Shown one piece after another: positions 46,068-54,194 of a DNA stretch of 64,000 nt. The first letter of the stretch is position 1. Each line of letters opens with the position of its first letter. The DNA is from an uncultured Azospirillum sp. (GTDB taxonomy: Bacteria > Pseudomonadota > Alphaproteobacteria > RF32 > CAG-239). The translations under genes were made by a program, and so were the position numbers. Below the pieces are notes generated by a model. That model was given only the letters and a program-made list of their open reading frames with translations, was not told the origin of the DNA and did not search any database. The stretch covers positions 1 through 64,000 of the forward strand of contig CAMYUM010000007.1 in the NCBI GenBank assembly GCA_947301965.1, read 5' to 3'.

Positions 46068-46096
46068 TTGATTTTTACATTTTATATCGGTATGTT
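46068..46096 (+). promoter_or_regulatory. candidate promoter for tRNA-Thr(GGU)
   Basis: TTGATT, a 17-base spacer and TATGTT end 16 bases before the tRNA. The remainder of 45931-46112 is AT-rich and shows nothing else. Confidence 0.42.
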
Positions 46097-46112
46097 CTCT
46101 ACCAGTTATTAT

Positions 46113-46187
46113 GCCGCTATAGCTCAGTGGTAGAGCACGTCATTGGTAATGACGGGGTCGTAAGTCCGATTCTTACTAGCGGCACCA
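46113..46187 (+). tRNA. tRNA-Thr (anticodon GGU)
   Basis: 75 bases including encoded CCA. Acceptor GCCGCTA / TAGCGGC, D arm GCTCAGTGGTAGAGC, anticodon loop TTGGTAA within GTCA / TGAC, T arm with GTTCGA-type loop replaced by GTCCGATTC context. Reads ACC and ACU. Confidence 0.95.
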
Positions 46188-46190
46188 TTA

Positions 46191-46220
46191 AAAAGCCTCC
46201 CTCATGGAGGCTTTCTATTC
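46191..46220 (+). terminator. intrinsic terminator after tRNA-Thr(GGU)
   Basis: Stem AAGCCTCC / GGAGGCTT, loop CTCAT, then a short T-rich tail. The remaining 46221-46340 is AT-rich with no feature I can support. Confidence 0.82.
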
Positions 46221-46340
46221 CTCTCCTCCACAATAATTCACACATCACAAAAAAGACTTTAAAAGCCAAGACATATCTTCTATTCTAGGTACATAAAAGC
46301 AAATACTGAACTACTGAAACATGACTGAATTCAATACGAT

Positions 46341-47357
46341 ATGATTGACAAAAGAAAAGTAAGAAAGCGTATAAGACACGCGATTCTTTTATTTACATGT
46401 TACCCTATACAACTGATAGGCGCTCTCGTTTTTTGTCTTCCCCTGCGTTTGATGCCGTTAGACTGGGTGTCGGCCATCGGAGGGTGGATAGGACGACATC
46501 TCGGACCTCACATGCGTGTTTCGTGGGTTGCCCGCTATAATCTGATGAAAGCATTCCCTGAAAAAACTCCTGCCGAAATTGATGAAATTGTTGTAAATAT
46601 GTGGGACAATTTAATGCGTACCTTCGTAGAATATCCGCATTCGCGTTGGCTATGCTCACACTATGACGAACGTATTGAGTTCGTCAATTTTGAACGAGTT
46701 GAAACCTTGCGTGATGACGGCAAGGGCGGCATATTCTTTACCGCACATATCGGCAACTGGGAAATAGCCTCCATGTTAAGTGTAAAATCAGGAATGCCAT
46801 TGCACCGCATCTACAGACAAGCCAATAATCCTTATGTAGAATGGATATTTCGTTATTTTCGCCTCGGGGTTAAAGGTGTATTGGTGCCAAAAGGTACCGG
46901 TGGTTTTCGTCAGATTGTTGATTTAATGCGCAAGAACGGACATCTTGCTATGTTAATAGACCAAAAAATGAATGAGGGGATTTGGGCTAACTTTTTTGGA
47001 TATCGCGTCAAAACCACACCATCTTTGGCTTCACTGGTTTTAAAACACGACTATCCCGCAATACCCGTTCGCTCTCAGCGTTTAAAAGGAGCTTATTATC
47101 GTGTAACTTTTGAACCACCTTTGCAGATAGAAAAAACCGGTGACCACCAAAAAGATATTCTCCGTTTTATGGAAAAAGCCAATAAAATCATGGAAAATTG
47201 GATTCGAGAAGATCCGGCACAATGGCTGTGGGTTCATAAACGTTGGCCTGATTCTAAAAAGATGTGGGTACAACTGTACAAACAACGCCGTTTGTGGAAA
47301 AAAGGAATTAAGCCCGAAGACGTTTTTCAGGCAGCAATCAAAGACCGCCGAGAATAA
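46341..47357 (+). CDS. lipid A biosynthesis (lauroyl-type) acyltransferase family protein
   Basis: 338 residues. One N-terminal membrane segment (about 14-36), then the LpxL/LpxM catalytic motif FFTAHIGNWEIASML (HxxxxE type, about 133-147), MLIDQKMNEG and the C-terminal QWLWVHKRWPDSKKMW. These enzymes add a secondary acyl chain to lipid A from acyl-ACP at the inner membrane. Which acyl chain is added cannot be told. Presence suggests that the organism makes lipid A. Confidence 0.9.
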   Translation: MIDKRKVRKRIRHAILLFTCYPIQLIGALVFCLPLRLMPLDWVSAIGGWIGRHLGPHMRVSWVARYNLMKAFPEKTPAEIDEIVVNMWDNLMRTFVEYPHSRWLCSHYDERIEFVNFERVETLRDDGKGGIFFTAHIGNWEIASMLSVKSGMPLHRIYRQANNPYVEWIFRYFRLGVKGVLVPKGTGGFRQIVDLMRKNGHLAMLIDQKMNEGIWANFFGYRVKTTPSLASLVLKHDYPAIPVRSQRLKGAYYRVTFEPPLQIEKTGDHQKDILRFMEKANKIMENWIREDPAQWLWVHKRWPDSKKMWVQLYKQRRLWKKGIKPEDVFQAAIKDRRE

Positions 47358-47379
47358 GCAAATTTACCTTTTAGTTCAA

Positions 47380-48027
47380 TCAAAAAACTTCATTAAACAA
47401 CCAATAAATCTTATAACGGTTGAACTTCCAACCATTCTTCTTATGCATTGCAATTGATACTTTATTGTCTTCCAATATTTGTAAAAAAATCGGTTCCTTT
47501 TTTATTTTAAGTAGTTCTTCCTCAATTCTTGTCGCATAACCTTGCCGCCTGTATTTCGGTCTTGTATATAACGGGCCGATACTTCCATCAATATGTATTC
47601 CTATATACGACACGATTTTACCCTTCTCCCTGCTTACAAACAGCTCGTTATTTTTATATATCGCCGTAATATATTTAATCGTTGATCCGCTTGTTTTTGC
47701 AATCCAGCTTATTTCTTTTTGAAGAGGACTTTCTAGATTCGCTTTTCCACTTGAAGCGGCATGGTAACACTGTAAGCATATTTGATGATATTTAAACTTC
47801 TTTATCGCATAAAAATAATCAAAAACCTCTTTGTTTGAGGTTTCCAATCTCTCTATTCCTAATTTTTTGATCTTATCAAGAATAGTATCGGCAGAGCCTT
47901 CAGCAATATATGTATTTGCTTTTTTGTTATATACTATTAATGTTTCGTCATCTTCATAAATGATTTTATTAGATGCCTTCAATGTTGCCTTAATATGAGG
48001 CATATTTCTTGCATTAAATTTACGCAT
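47380..48027 (-). CDS. GNAT-fold N-acetyltransferase with an extra N-terminal region
   Basis: 215 residues from the ATG at 48027, which has AAGGG upstream; the track start is seven codons earlier. The acetyl-CoA motif A is near the C-terminus: GPLYTRPKYRRQGYATRIEEELL (R-x-x-G-x-A), followed by QILEDNKVSIAMHKKNGW. The first 110 residues are unlike common GNATs. Substrate unknown. Isolated on the minus strand between an acyltransferase gene and an unrelated plus-strand gene. Confidence 0.78.
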   Translation of the reverse strand: MRKFNARNMPHIKATLKASNKIIYEDDETLIVYNKKANTYIAEGSADTILDKIKKLGIERLETSNKEVFDYFYAIKKFKYHQICLQCYHAASSGKANLESPLQKEISWIAKTSGSTIKYITAIYKNNELFVSREKGKIVSYIGIHIDGSIGPLYTRPKYRRQGYATRIEEELLKIKKEPIFLQILEDNKVSIAMHKKNGWKFNRYKIYWLFNEVF

Positions 48028-48203
48028 AAGATCCCTTCTAATTGTCAACCGAAAATAGTTTATAAAACAATCTTCTCTCTTTCAACAATCTTTTGTTGAC
48101 TTCAAAAAACTTTCTTTTTCCTCCGATACTACTCGCTTTGGACAAAAACTTGACAATAAACTTTTTTTTTGTTACAATGCCTCACCAATCGGAGAAAACG
48201 GCA

Positions 48204-49148
48204 ATGACTCAATATATTCTACCAAACATTGATGAAGTAATCTTCGCCATAAGCGAAGAACCTCTCGGCATGGGAGAAGAAGCCAAGGTATATAAAATCC
48301 ATACCAACCCTATGTACACCGTACGTGTAAGCAACGATGCTCCTGGCCTTCAAGAACTTTCTGAGAGAATATTTACTGAAAGATTCACTCCGCAAAAAGA
48401 TATCTTTGCCGGTCGTAATTACGCTCAACCCGTTGCCTATATGGGTGTTGATCCCCATGACAAGAACAATGCCATGGTTACCATCAACCTCTACGCACCC
48501 GGCATTTCAATGGAAATCCATAAACCCGGACGAAAAATGCCTGAAAGTGATGAAGCTTTAATGAAAACCCTGGCATGGTCAAAAGCTGTCGTTAATATGC
48601 CCGATTCGGCAATTGATAAACTTTATGATGATCTGCATTTTCTGTCTTCTCGTGAATATTCAATTGATGTTGGAAACGGAGGATTATTTACCAACACCGG
48701 AAACATTTTATATTCTGCTAACGACAAAGGATTCAGAATCATCGACATACAGCCGTTTATTCGCGAACGTGTCGGCATCCGTACTGACCACACAAAAGGT
48801 TTCAACACCCCATTATATTTGACACGCGGACTTATACCCGGAGCTTACGGATACGCCGAAGAACACTCAAAATATCCGGCTTTGATTGAATATAGAACCG
48901 AAATCATCGATAAAATAATCCGTGGTGCTCAACGTAACCACCTCAACGATTTAGGAGGATATTTGCGAGGCGATATGAAAGCCCTTGCCAGATATTGGGA
49001 CGTACAGCTCACTAAACTGAAAATACCTGAAAACTACAAAGAAGCGTTTATCAATGATGTCAGTTCAATTCAACAAGAGCACCGTTATCGCTTATACCGA
49101 AGCTACACGCCTCTTGTCAGAGTTGCCGGACGCAGTATGAACTCATAG
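48204..49148 (+). CDS. unrecognised protein with faint kinase-like motifs
   Basis: 314 residues from the ATG at 48204 (GGAG nine bases upstream). No signal or membrane segment. Residues about 18-35 (GMGEEAKVYKIHTNPMYTVRVS) resemble the glycine-loop and VAIK-strand region of small-molecule or protein kinases, and KGFRIIDIQPF (about 175-185) could correspond to a DFG-like metal site. A clear HxD catalytic loop is not evident. This is a weak resemblance and might be coincidental. No linked genes. Confidence 0.6.
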   Translation: MTQYILPNIDEVIFAISEEPLGMGEEAKVYKIHTNPMYTVRVSNDAPGLQELSERIFTERFTPQKDIFAGRNYAQPVAYMGVDPHDKNNAMVTINLYAPGISMEIHKPGRKMPESDEALMKTLAWSKAVVNMPDSAIDKLYDDLHFLSSREYSIDVGNGGLFTNTGNILYSANDKGFRIIDIQPFIRERVGIRTDHTKGFNTPLYLTRGLIPGAYGYAEEHSKYPALIEYRTEIIDKIIRGAQRNHLNDLGGYLRGDMKALARYWDVQLTKLKIPENYKEAFINDVSSIQQEHRYRLYRSYTPLVRVAGRSMNS

Positions 49149-49652
49149 TTACAACACATCAATCCAATAATAACATTCGCCGTCTGATATTTTTTCTAAC
49201 ACGCCGCCATTGCCCTCACAGACTTTTCTTGAGGGCTGATTGTGTTCTTCTATTGTAATCAGAACTCTATCAATACCTTTCTCTTTTGCCTTTTTCAAAA
49301 CCTCTGCCAATAAAATCTTACCATATCCGTGAGCACGGCATGACGGACGTATCCCGTAACCGATATGTCCTCCGCGTTTTAACAAAGCTTCACACAAAAA
49401 ATGCCGCAAGTTTGCTCTACCTACCGGAACATCATCAATATACAACAAATAACAAGTATCTGGCACATAGCCTTCACGTAAACATTCTCCCCTACTATTA
49501 GCAACTTTGATTTTGCAGAAATCTTGAAACTCTTCAAAACTCAAGCCACTTGCCGGATTATTTAAGCCATTTTCATTAGCCGGCATTTCCTGAAACATTT
49601 CATAAACAGCCTTATCTTCTCGTTCTTTCAACGGACGTAACAATATTTTCAT
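49149..49652 (-). CDS. GNAT family N-acetyltransferase
   Basis: 167 residues. The GNAT core is clear: DVPVGRANLRHFLCEALLKRGGHIGYGIRPSCRAHGYGKILLAEVLKKA-type arrangement, with the acetyl-CoA loop RAHGYGKILL at about residues 108-117, then RVLITIEEHNQPSRKVCEGNGG. It resembles YjcK/RimJ-like or Bacillus-type small-molecule acetylases; the target is unknown. It overlaps the upstream cstA-type gene by four bases and is probably its operon partner. Confidence 0.87.
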   Translation of the reverse strand: MKILLRPLKEREDKAVYEMFQEMPANENGLNNPASGLSFEEFQDFCKIKVANSRGECLREGYVPDTCYLLYIDDVPVGRANLRHFLCEALLKRGGHIGYGIRPSCRAHGYGKILLAEVLKKAKEKGIDRVLITIEEHNQPSRKVCEGNGGVLEKISDGECYYWIDVL

Positions 49653-51040
49653 TTTCTATGCTCCCAAACAAACCAGACCACCGCAACAAATGCCGCAACT
49701 GTTCCGGCAATTATCGACCACTCCAAAGGCAACCTGAAACCGATTTTGTCATACATAATATATGTAACACAAACCACCGTCATGAAACCTGCCGGCACCA
49801 AAGTCATCAAATATTTTTTGCCCTTATTGTACAAATAAAAACTCGCCATCCATAGTGTTATTGTTGCTAAACACTGGTTTGCCCATCCGAAATACGTCCA
49901 AATTGTGGTCAAATCAAAAAAGCTCATTGCAATACCGCCCGACAGCACCAATACACTGATTATCATTCGTTTTACAAATGACTTTTTGCCCTTTGCCCAA
50001 TAATCACCTATTGTCAGCCTTGCAGATCTGAACGCCGTATCACCAGAAGTTATTGACAACAGCACCACTGCCAAAACTGCTAGCATACCGCCGACATGAC
50101 CGAGATAGCCTCTTGCCACGTCCGAAACTACTCCTCCCGGACCGCTTGCCTCAATAACATTATTCAGGGCTGCACTTCCTTGATAAAAAGCCATACCCAA
50201 CGTTGCCCAAACCAAAGCCACAATGCCTTCGGTAATCATTGCACCATAAAAAATCGGACGCCCATATTTTTCGTTTGCCAAACAGCGAGCCATCAACGGA
50301 GATTGAGTTGCATGAAAGCCGCTTAAAGCCCCACAGGCAATAGTTACAAACATCAACGGAAAAATCGGCAACCCCTTAGGGTGCAAATTATCTAACGTCA
50401 AATTCGGATAAAAATCATTTCCGCTTGCGAATAAAACCACCAGCAATGCCAATGTAACCCCCAACAGCAGCAAGGCAAACAGCGGATAAAACCTGCCGAT
50501 AATTTTATCAATCGGCAACAATGTCGCCAAGAAATAATATCCGAAAATCGCTACAATCCACCACAAAAAATCAGCCCCTGACATATCTGCCAACATTCGT
50601 GCCGGACTCATTGCAAACACCGCACCCAAGAGCAACAGAAAAAACACCATAAACACTAAAAACAGTGATTTGATTTTGGAACCCATATACTTTTCTACCA
50701 ACGGAACCAAAGATTTTCCGTCTTCTCTGAGCGAAATCATGCCCGCCATATAGTCATGCACACCACCGGCAAATATAGAGCCCAAAACAATCCATAACAA
50801 GGCAACCGGTCCGTATAATGCCCCTAATATTGCTCCGAACACCGGCCCCAATCCGGCAATATTCAAAAACTGAATCAAAAACACACGCCAGGTCGGGAGC
50901 ACCATATAATCGACATTATCACACTTTGAAACCGCCGGAGTTACACGTTTTTCATCTGTGGCAAAAACTTTTTCAACCACTCGCCCATATACAGCATAAC
51001 CTAAAATCAATGCTACCACTGCGGTCATAAATATTATCAT
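49649..51040 (-). CDS. cstA: CstA-family carbon-starvation/pyruvate transporter, short form
   Basis: 463 residues, GGAG seven bases before ATG. The CstA N-terminal signature is present: FLIQFLNIAGLGPVFGAILGALYGP, then GGVHDYMAGMISLREDG and FHATQSPLMARCL. About twelve membrane segments. E. coli CstA (about 700 residues) and BtsT take up pyruvate or peptides during starvation; this protein lacks roughly the last third, as do several short bacterial homologues. Pyruvate uptake would fit the PFOR at the start of the window, which is inference. Confidence 0.88.
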   Translation of the reverse strand: MIIFMTAVVALILGYAVYGRVVEKVFATDEKRVTPAVSKCDNVDYMVLPTWRVFLIQFLNIAGLGPVFGAILGALYGPVALLWIVLGSIFAGGVHDYMAGMISLREDGKSLVPLVEKYMGSKIKSLFLVFMVFFLLLLGAVFAMSPARMLADMSGADFLWWIVAIFGYYFLATLLPIDKIIGRFYPLFALLLLGVTLALLVVLFASGNDFYPNLTLDNLHPKGLPIFPLMFVTIACGALSGFHATQSPLMARCLANEKYGRPIFYGAMITEGIVALVWATLGMAFYQGSAALNNVIEASGPGGVVSDVARGYLGHVGGMLAVLAVVLLSITSGDTAFRSARLTIGDYWAKGKKSFVKRMIISVLVLSGGIAMSFFDLTTIWTYFGWANQCLATITLWMASFYLYNKGKKYLMTLVPAGFMTVVCVTYIMYDKIGFRLPLEWSIIAGTVAAFVAVVWFVWEHRK

Positions 51041-51113
51041 CTCAAATCTCCGAAAAATCAGAACTCGTAAACAATTAAAACACCTTTACATTTTTTTTCA
51101 AGATACGTTTTCA

Positions 51114-51153
51114 TAAAAAAAATCCGCCGAGCAACTAACTCTGCGGATTTTCT
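51114..51153 (-). terminator. intrinsic terminator for the 391-residue gene
   Basis: Stem AAAATCCGC / GCGGATTTT followed on the minus strand by an eight-T run, 19 bases after the stop at 51172. Confidence 0.8.
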
Positions 51154-51171
51154 AAAATCAAATCTTGGCAA

Positions 51172-52347
51172 TCACTTATCCATTCCGAATGTTTTAATCA
51201 GTTTTGCCTTAAATACATTACCGCTGACATCACAATTATAAGCCAAATTACCTTCACTCATTCTTAAATACTCCAACTTTTCAAAATGATTCATTTCACG
51301 AAACTTTTTGCGACACCAACTTGCATATACCTTTTTTTGTTCATCCGATATATTCTCAAATATCTCTTTTTCTTTAGGTTGCACATATTTCCAAAAATCA
51401 TATCCGTTTATATTAAAAAATTTTTTCATCAACGCATTGTGCCTATCCCAGTTTTCCTGAACCGCACCATATGATGCATCTTTCAAATAAGATATTGTAC
51501 GATTTTGGTTATTCTTACGATAAATTTCAAATTTATCTTCCATCCACCCCTTAAACACTCCTTCTGCAATAATCTTTTGTTCTTTAGGGGTAATAGTCGA
51601 CAAAGTTGGAGTAATTACACCCGCCTTAATAGAGTCGGTATAATATCTGAAACGCCCCGTAATATATGATAAATCACGGTTGTGTTTCAAATAGTTCTCT
51701 CGTTGAGCCACACATTGGGCAATATTCGCCGAAACCTCATCCAGACAACACTCCGCAAACTTAATGGAATAGCTGTTCCAATCGTGCATCCCAAACGTAT
51801 TATTCAAATAGTGTTGGAATTCATGAGCTTTGGTGCAATTATGACTATCATTATAAATATCAAATATTTTTTGCAGTTTAGGATTATCACCCACAAACTC
51901 CCTTAATAACAACAAATCATACGAATACTTGCCCATTGACGGCAGATTGGGCAAACTATCCAAAACACCAACTTTATAAATAAAATTGCTTTTGGTTTTT
52001 TCACGAAATTCTTTACCGCTATATCTGACATATACAGTATCAATCTTTTCTTTAAGTTTGACATGTTTGTAATGCCCATGTAATGCGTTTTCTCGGTGAC
52101 GTGAATCACAAAGACTGTCAACATTGTGAGGTTTTCCGTCTTTGTCAATAAAGTACCATCCGGCATCACCCATCTGTAACCCGCTGTAAAAGTCTTGAAT
52201 TGACATCTTGTCTTTATTAACGGTAACCTTGGTCCTGTTAAACTCAGGAGCATTTTCTGTAGCAACATGGCGCAAAAGAGCATACCCAGAAACACCCAAC
52301 AACAATGTTCCGCAATAAATCCCCACTTTTCTTATACTTTTGCGCAT
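51172..52347 (-). CDS. membrane-anchored or exported putative zinc metallopeptidase
   Basis: 391 residues. An N-terminal membrane segment (about 8-26) may be a signal or anchor. The motif AHEFQHYLNNTFG (about residues 163-175) fits HExxH, and CCLDEVSANIAQ about 25 residues later could provide the third ligand Glu. Most of the rest is rich in K, Y and N with no known domain. Family not recognised, so the enzymatic call is from the motif only. It has its own promoter and terminator. Confidence 0.6.
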   Translation of the reverse strand: MRKSIRKVGIYCGTLLLGVSGYALLRHVATENAPEFNRTKVTVNKDKMSIQDFYSGLQMGDAGWYFIDKDGKPHNVDSLCDSRHRENALHGHYKHVKLKEKIDTVYVRYSGKEFREKTKSNFIYKVGVLDSLPNLPSMGKYSYDLLLLREFVGDNPKLQKIFDIYNDSHNCTKAHEFQHYLNNTFGMHDWNSYSIKFAECCLDEVSANIAQCVAQRENYLKHNRDLSYITGRFRYYTDSIKAGVITPTLSTITPKEQKIIAEGVFKGWMEDKFEIYRKNNQNRTISYLKDASYGAVQENWDRHNALMKKFFNINGYDFWKYVQPKEKEIFENISDEQKKVYASWCRKKFREMNHFEKLEYLRMSEGNLAYNCDVSGNVFKAKLIKTFGMDK

Positions 52348-52374
52348 ATTTTATCTCCCCACAAATAATGTACG

Positions 52375-52403
52375 ATTATACTATATTTTATAAGCTTTTC
52401 CAA
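52375..52403 (-). promoter_or_regulatory. promoter of the putative metallopeptidase gene
   Basis: On the minus strand TTGGAA, a 17-base spacer and a perfect TATAAT. It is the best sigma-70 type match noted in the window. Confidence 0.65.
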
Positions 52404-52499
52404 GTATAAAATACAACATTTTTAAGCAAGAGTTAGCAACGCAAAATCTCCGCCGATTATAATCGACGGAGATTTTATTTTAGAATAGGAAACCTTTTA

Positions 52500-52569
52500 T
52501 GGTGCCGGTTAAGTGACTTGAACACTCGACCCACGCATTACGAATGCGCCAGAGGAAGACCAAACCGAC
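52500..52569 (-). pseudogene. degenerate second copy of tRNA-Thr(CGU)
   Basis: The 3' 49 bases are identical to the intact tRNA-Thr at 52770 and the 5' acceptor strand is still recognisable (GTCGGTT can pair with AACCGGC). The D arm is replaced by GTCTTCCTCTGGC, which lacks the conserved GG and A14. Total length is 70 instead of 76, so it is unlikely to function. Confidence 0.7.
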
Positions 52570-52594
52570 TAAATGTCTGTTTGGTCGACGACGG

Positions 52595-52666
52595 GCGAAG
52601 TATTGTTAATTTGCGACGCCGGCAACCGCCGGCAGAGCAAATGTTACAATACAAGTGACCGAAGCG
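52595..52666. repeat. palindromic intergenic module, copy B
   Basis: Begins GCGAAGT and ends CAAGTGACCGAAGCG, as in copy A at 36233. The middle forms a three-part stem: TATTGT with ACAATA, ATTTGC with GCAAAT, and an inner GCCGGC-AACC-GCCGGC hairpin. Stem bases differ from copy A but pairing is retained. Confidence 0.68.
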
Positions 52667-52769
52667 CGATAGATATAAATCTTAACACTTACAAGCAAGA
52701 GCATAGCAACGCAAAATCTCCGCCGATTGTTATCGACGGAGATTTTATTTTAGAATAGGAAACTTTTTA

Positions 52770-52845
<76 letters not shown>

Positions 52846-52850
52846 ATTTT

Positions 52851-54194
52851 TTACAAAGCCTCAACCACTTTAATAAAATGGTTGCCGCGCTCCATAAAAT
52901 TTTTATAAAACCCAAAACTCGGGCTCGTCGGCGTAAACAAAACCGTCCCGCCACCATTTTTTTGCAACAAATCATAAGCGATTGCAACAGCTTTTTCCAA
53001 ACTATCCCCCTCTATCAAGGAGATATCCCCGCGCTTTACTTGCTCACGTAAAGCTTTCATTATTTTCGGACCTGTTTGATACAGCGTAATCACCGCCCTG
53101 ACTTTATGATTTTTTTCAACACAATGCGCATATTCCGAATAGTCCTGCTGGTTATCCTGCCCACCGGAAATAAGCACCAAATTACCCTCAAAACTATTAA
53201 CTGCCCCGATTGCCGCTTCAGGAGCCGTCGATATGCTGTCATTAATAAACAACACTCCGTTTTTGAAAGCCACTTTTTGCAATCGATGCGGCAGAGGTTC
53301 AAACTCTTTCAAAGCCTCGGCCGCTGCTTTGACATCAAGCCCCAAAGATGCAACAATGCTGAACACTCCCGCCAAATTGTCCAGATTATGGGTACCGCTC
53401 AACTTCAAATCGTCAAGGCTCACTACATTCTTGTCTTTATAAAATAAACAACGATCTTTGGCGTAAAATCCGCTTTCAACATCATAAAATCTGCGCCGGG
53501 CTGCAAATTCTTCCGTATAATCGACCAACTGCTTATTTTGAGCATTAACCCAAAAGCAATCATCTCCTTTTTGGTTTGCAATCATATGAACTTTATCACG
53601 GCAATAATTTTCATGCCCGTTATGCCATTCGCTATGAACATAAAACAAATTGGTAAACATACCGATATGCGGCGAAACTGTCAAATCAGAAGCCTGATAA
53701 CTCGAAATTTCGGCAACCAAAAAATCATAATCATCATCTATCAGCTCGATCAACGGGCGCCCGATATTACCGCCCAAACCGACTTTAAAGCCTAACTTTG
53801 TCAACATAAACGCCAGAGCGCTGACACTGGTGCTTTTTCCTTTTGAGCCGCTTATGGCAATAATTTTACAATTTGAATGATTATCACGAATTTCATTAAG
53901 ACATAAATCCGTAACCGTCGTAACTTTTGAGCGATATTTTGTAATTTCCGGCTTATATATGCTGACTCCGGGCGAGCGGATAATAACGTCGGCCTTATCA
54001 CAACCTTCTGCCACACGCTGTTCACAATACAAATCGCATCCGGCAAAACCCTCGGGTTTATCACAAAGCGTATCATTAATTAAAATAAAATCTTGGGTAA
54101 CATCGTGAGATTTCAGATAATTTAAAATATCCTTACCTTCCGCTCCCAGTCCCCAAACAGCTATTTTTTTACCCAACAAATCGCTTATTTTCAT
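52851..54194 (-). CDS. murD: UDP-N-acetylmuramoyl-L-alanine:D-glutamate ligase
   Basis: 447 residues. Mur ligase: N-terminal UDP-binding domain (KIAVWGLGAEGKDILNYL), P-loop AISGSKGKSTSVSAL at about residues 113-127, GGNIGRPLIEL, and the C-terminal domain with PHRLQKVAFKNGVLFINDSISTAPEAA and ISGGQDN. The sequence is most like MurD in the DSI/STAPEA region. murD normally sits between mraY and ftsW, here it has moved next to a mechanosensitive channel gene, overlapping it by four bases. Confidence 0.94.
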   Translation of the reverse strand: MKISDLLGKKIAVWGLGAEGKDILNYLKSHDVTQDFILINDTLCDKPEGFAGCDLYCEQRVAEGCDKADVIIRSPGVSIYKPEITKYRSKVTTVTDLCLNEIRDNHSNCKIIAISGSKGKSTSVSALAFMLTKLGFKVGLGGNIGRPLIELIDDDYDFLVAEISSYQASDLTVSPHIGMFTNLFYVHSEWHNGHENYCRDKVHMIANQKGDDCFWVNAQNKQLVDYTEEFAARRRFYDVESGFYAKDRCLFYKDKNVVSLDDLKLSGTHNLDNLAGVFSIVASLGLDVKAAAEALKEFEPLPHRLQKVAFKNGVLFINDSISTAPEAAIGAVNSFEGNLVLISGGQDNQQDYSEYAHCVEKNHKVRAVITLYQTGPKIMKALREQVKRGDISLIEGDSLEKAVAIAYDLLQKNGGGTVLFTPTSPSFGFYKNFMERGNHFIKVVEAL

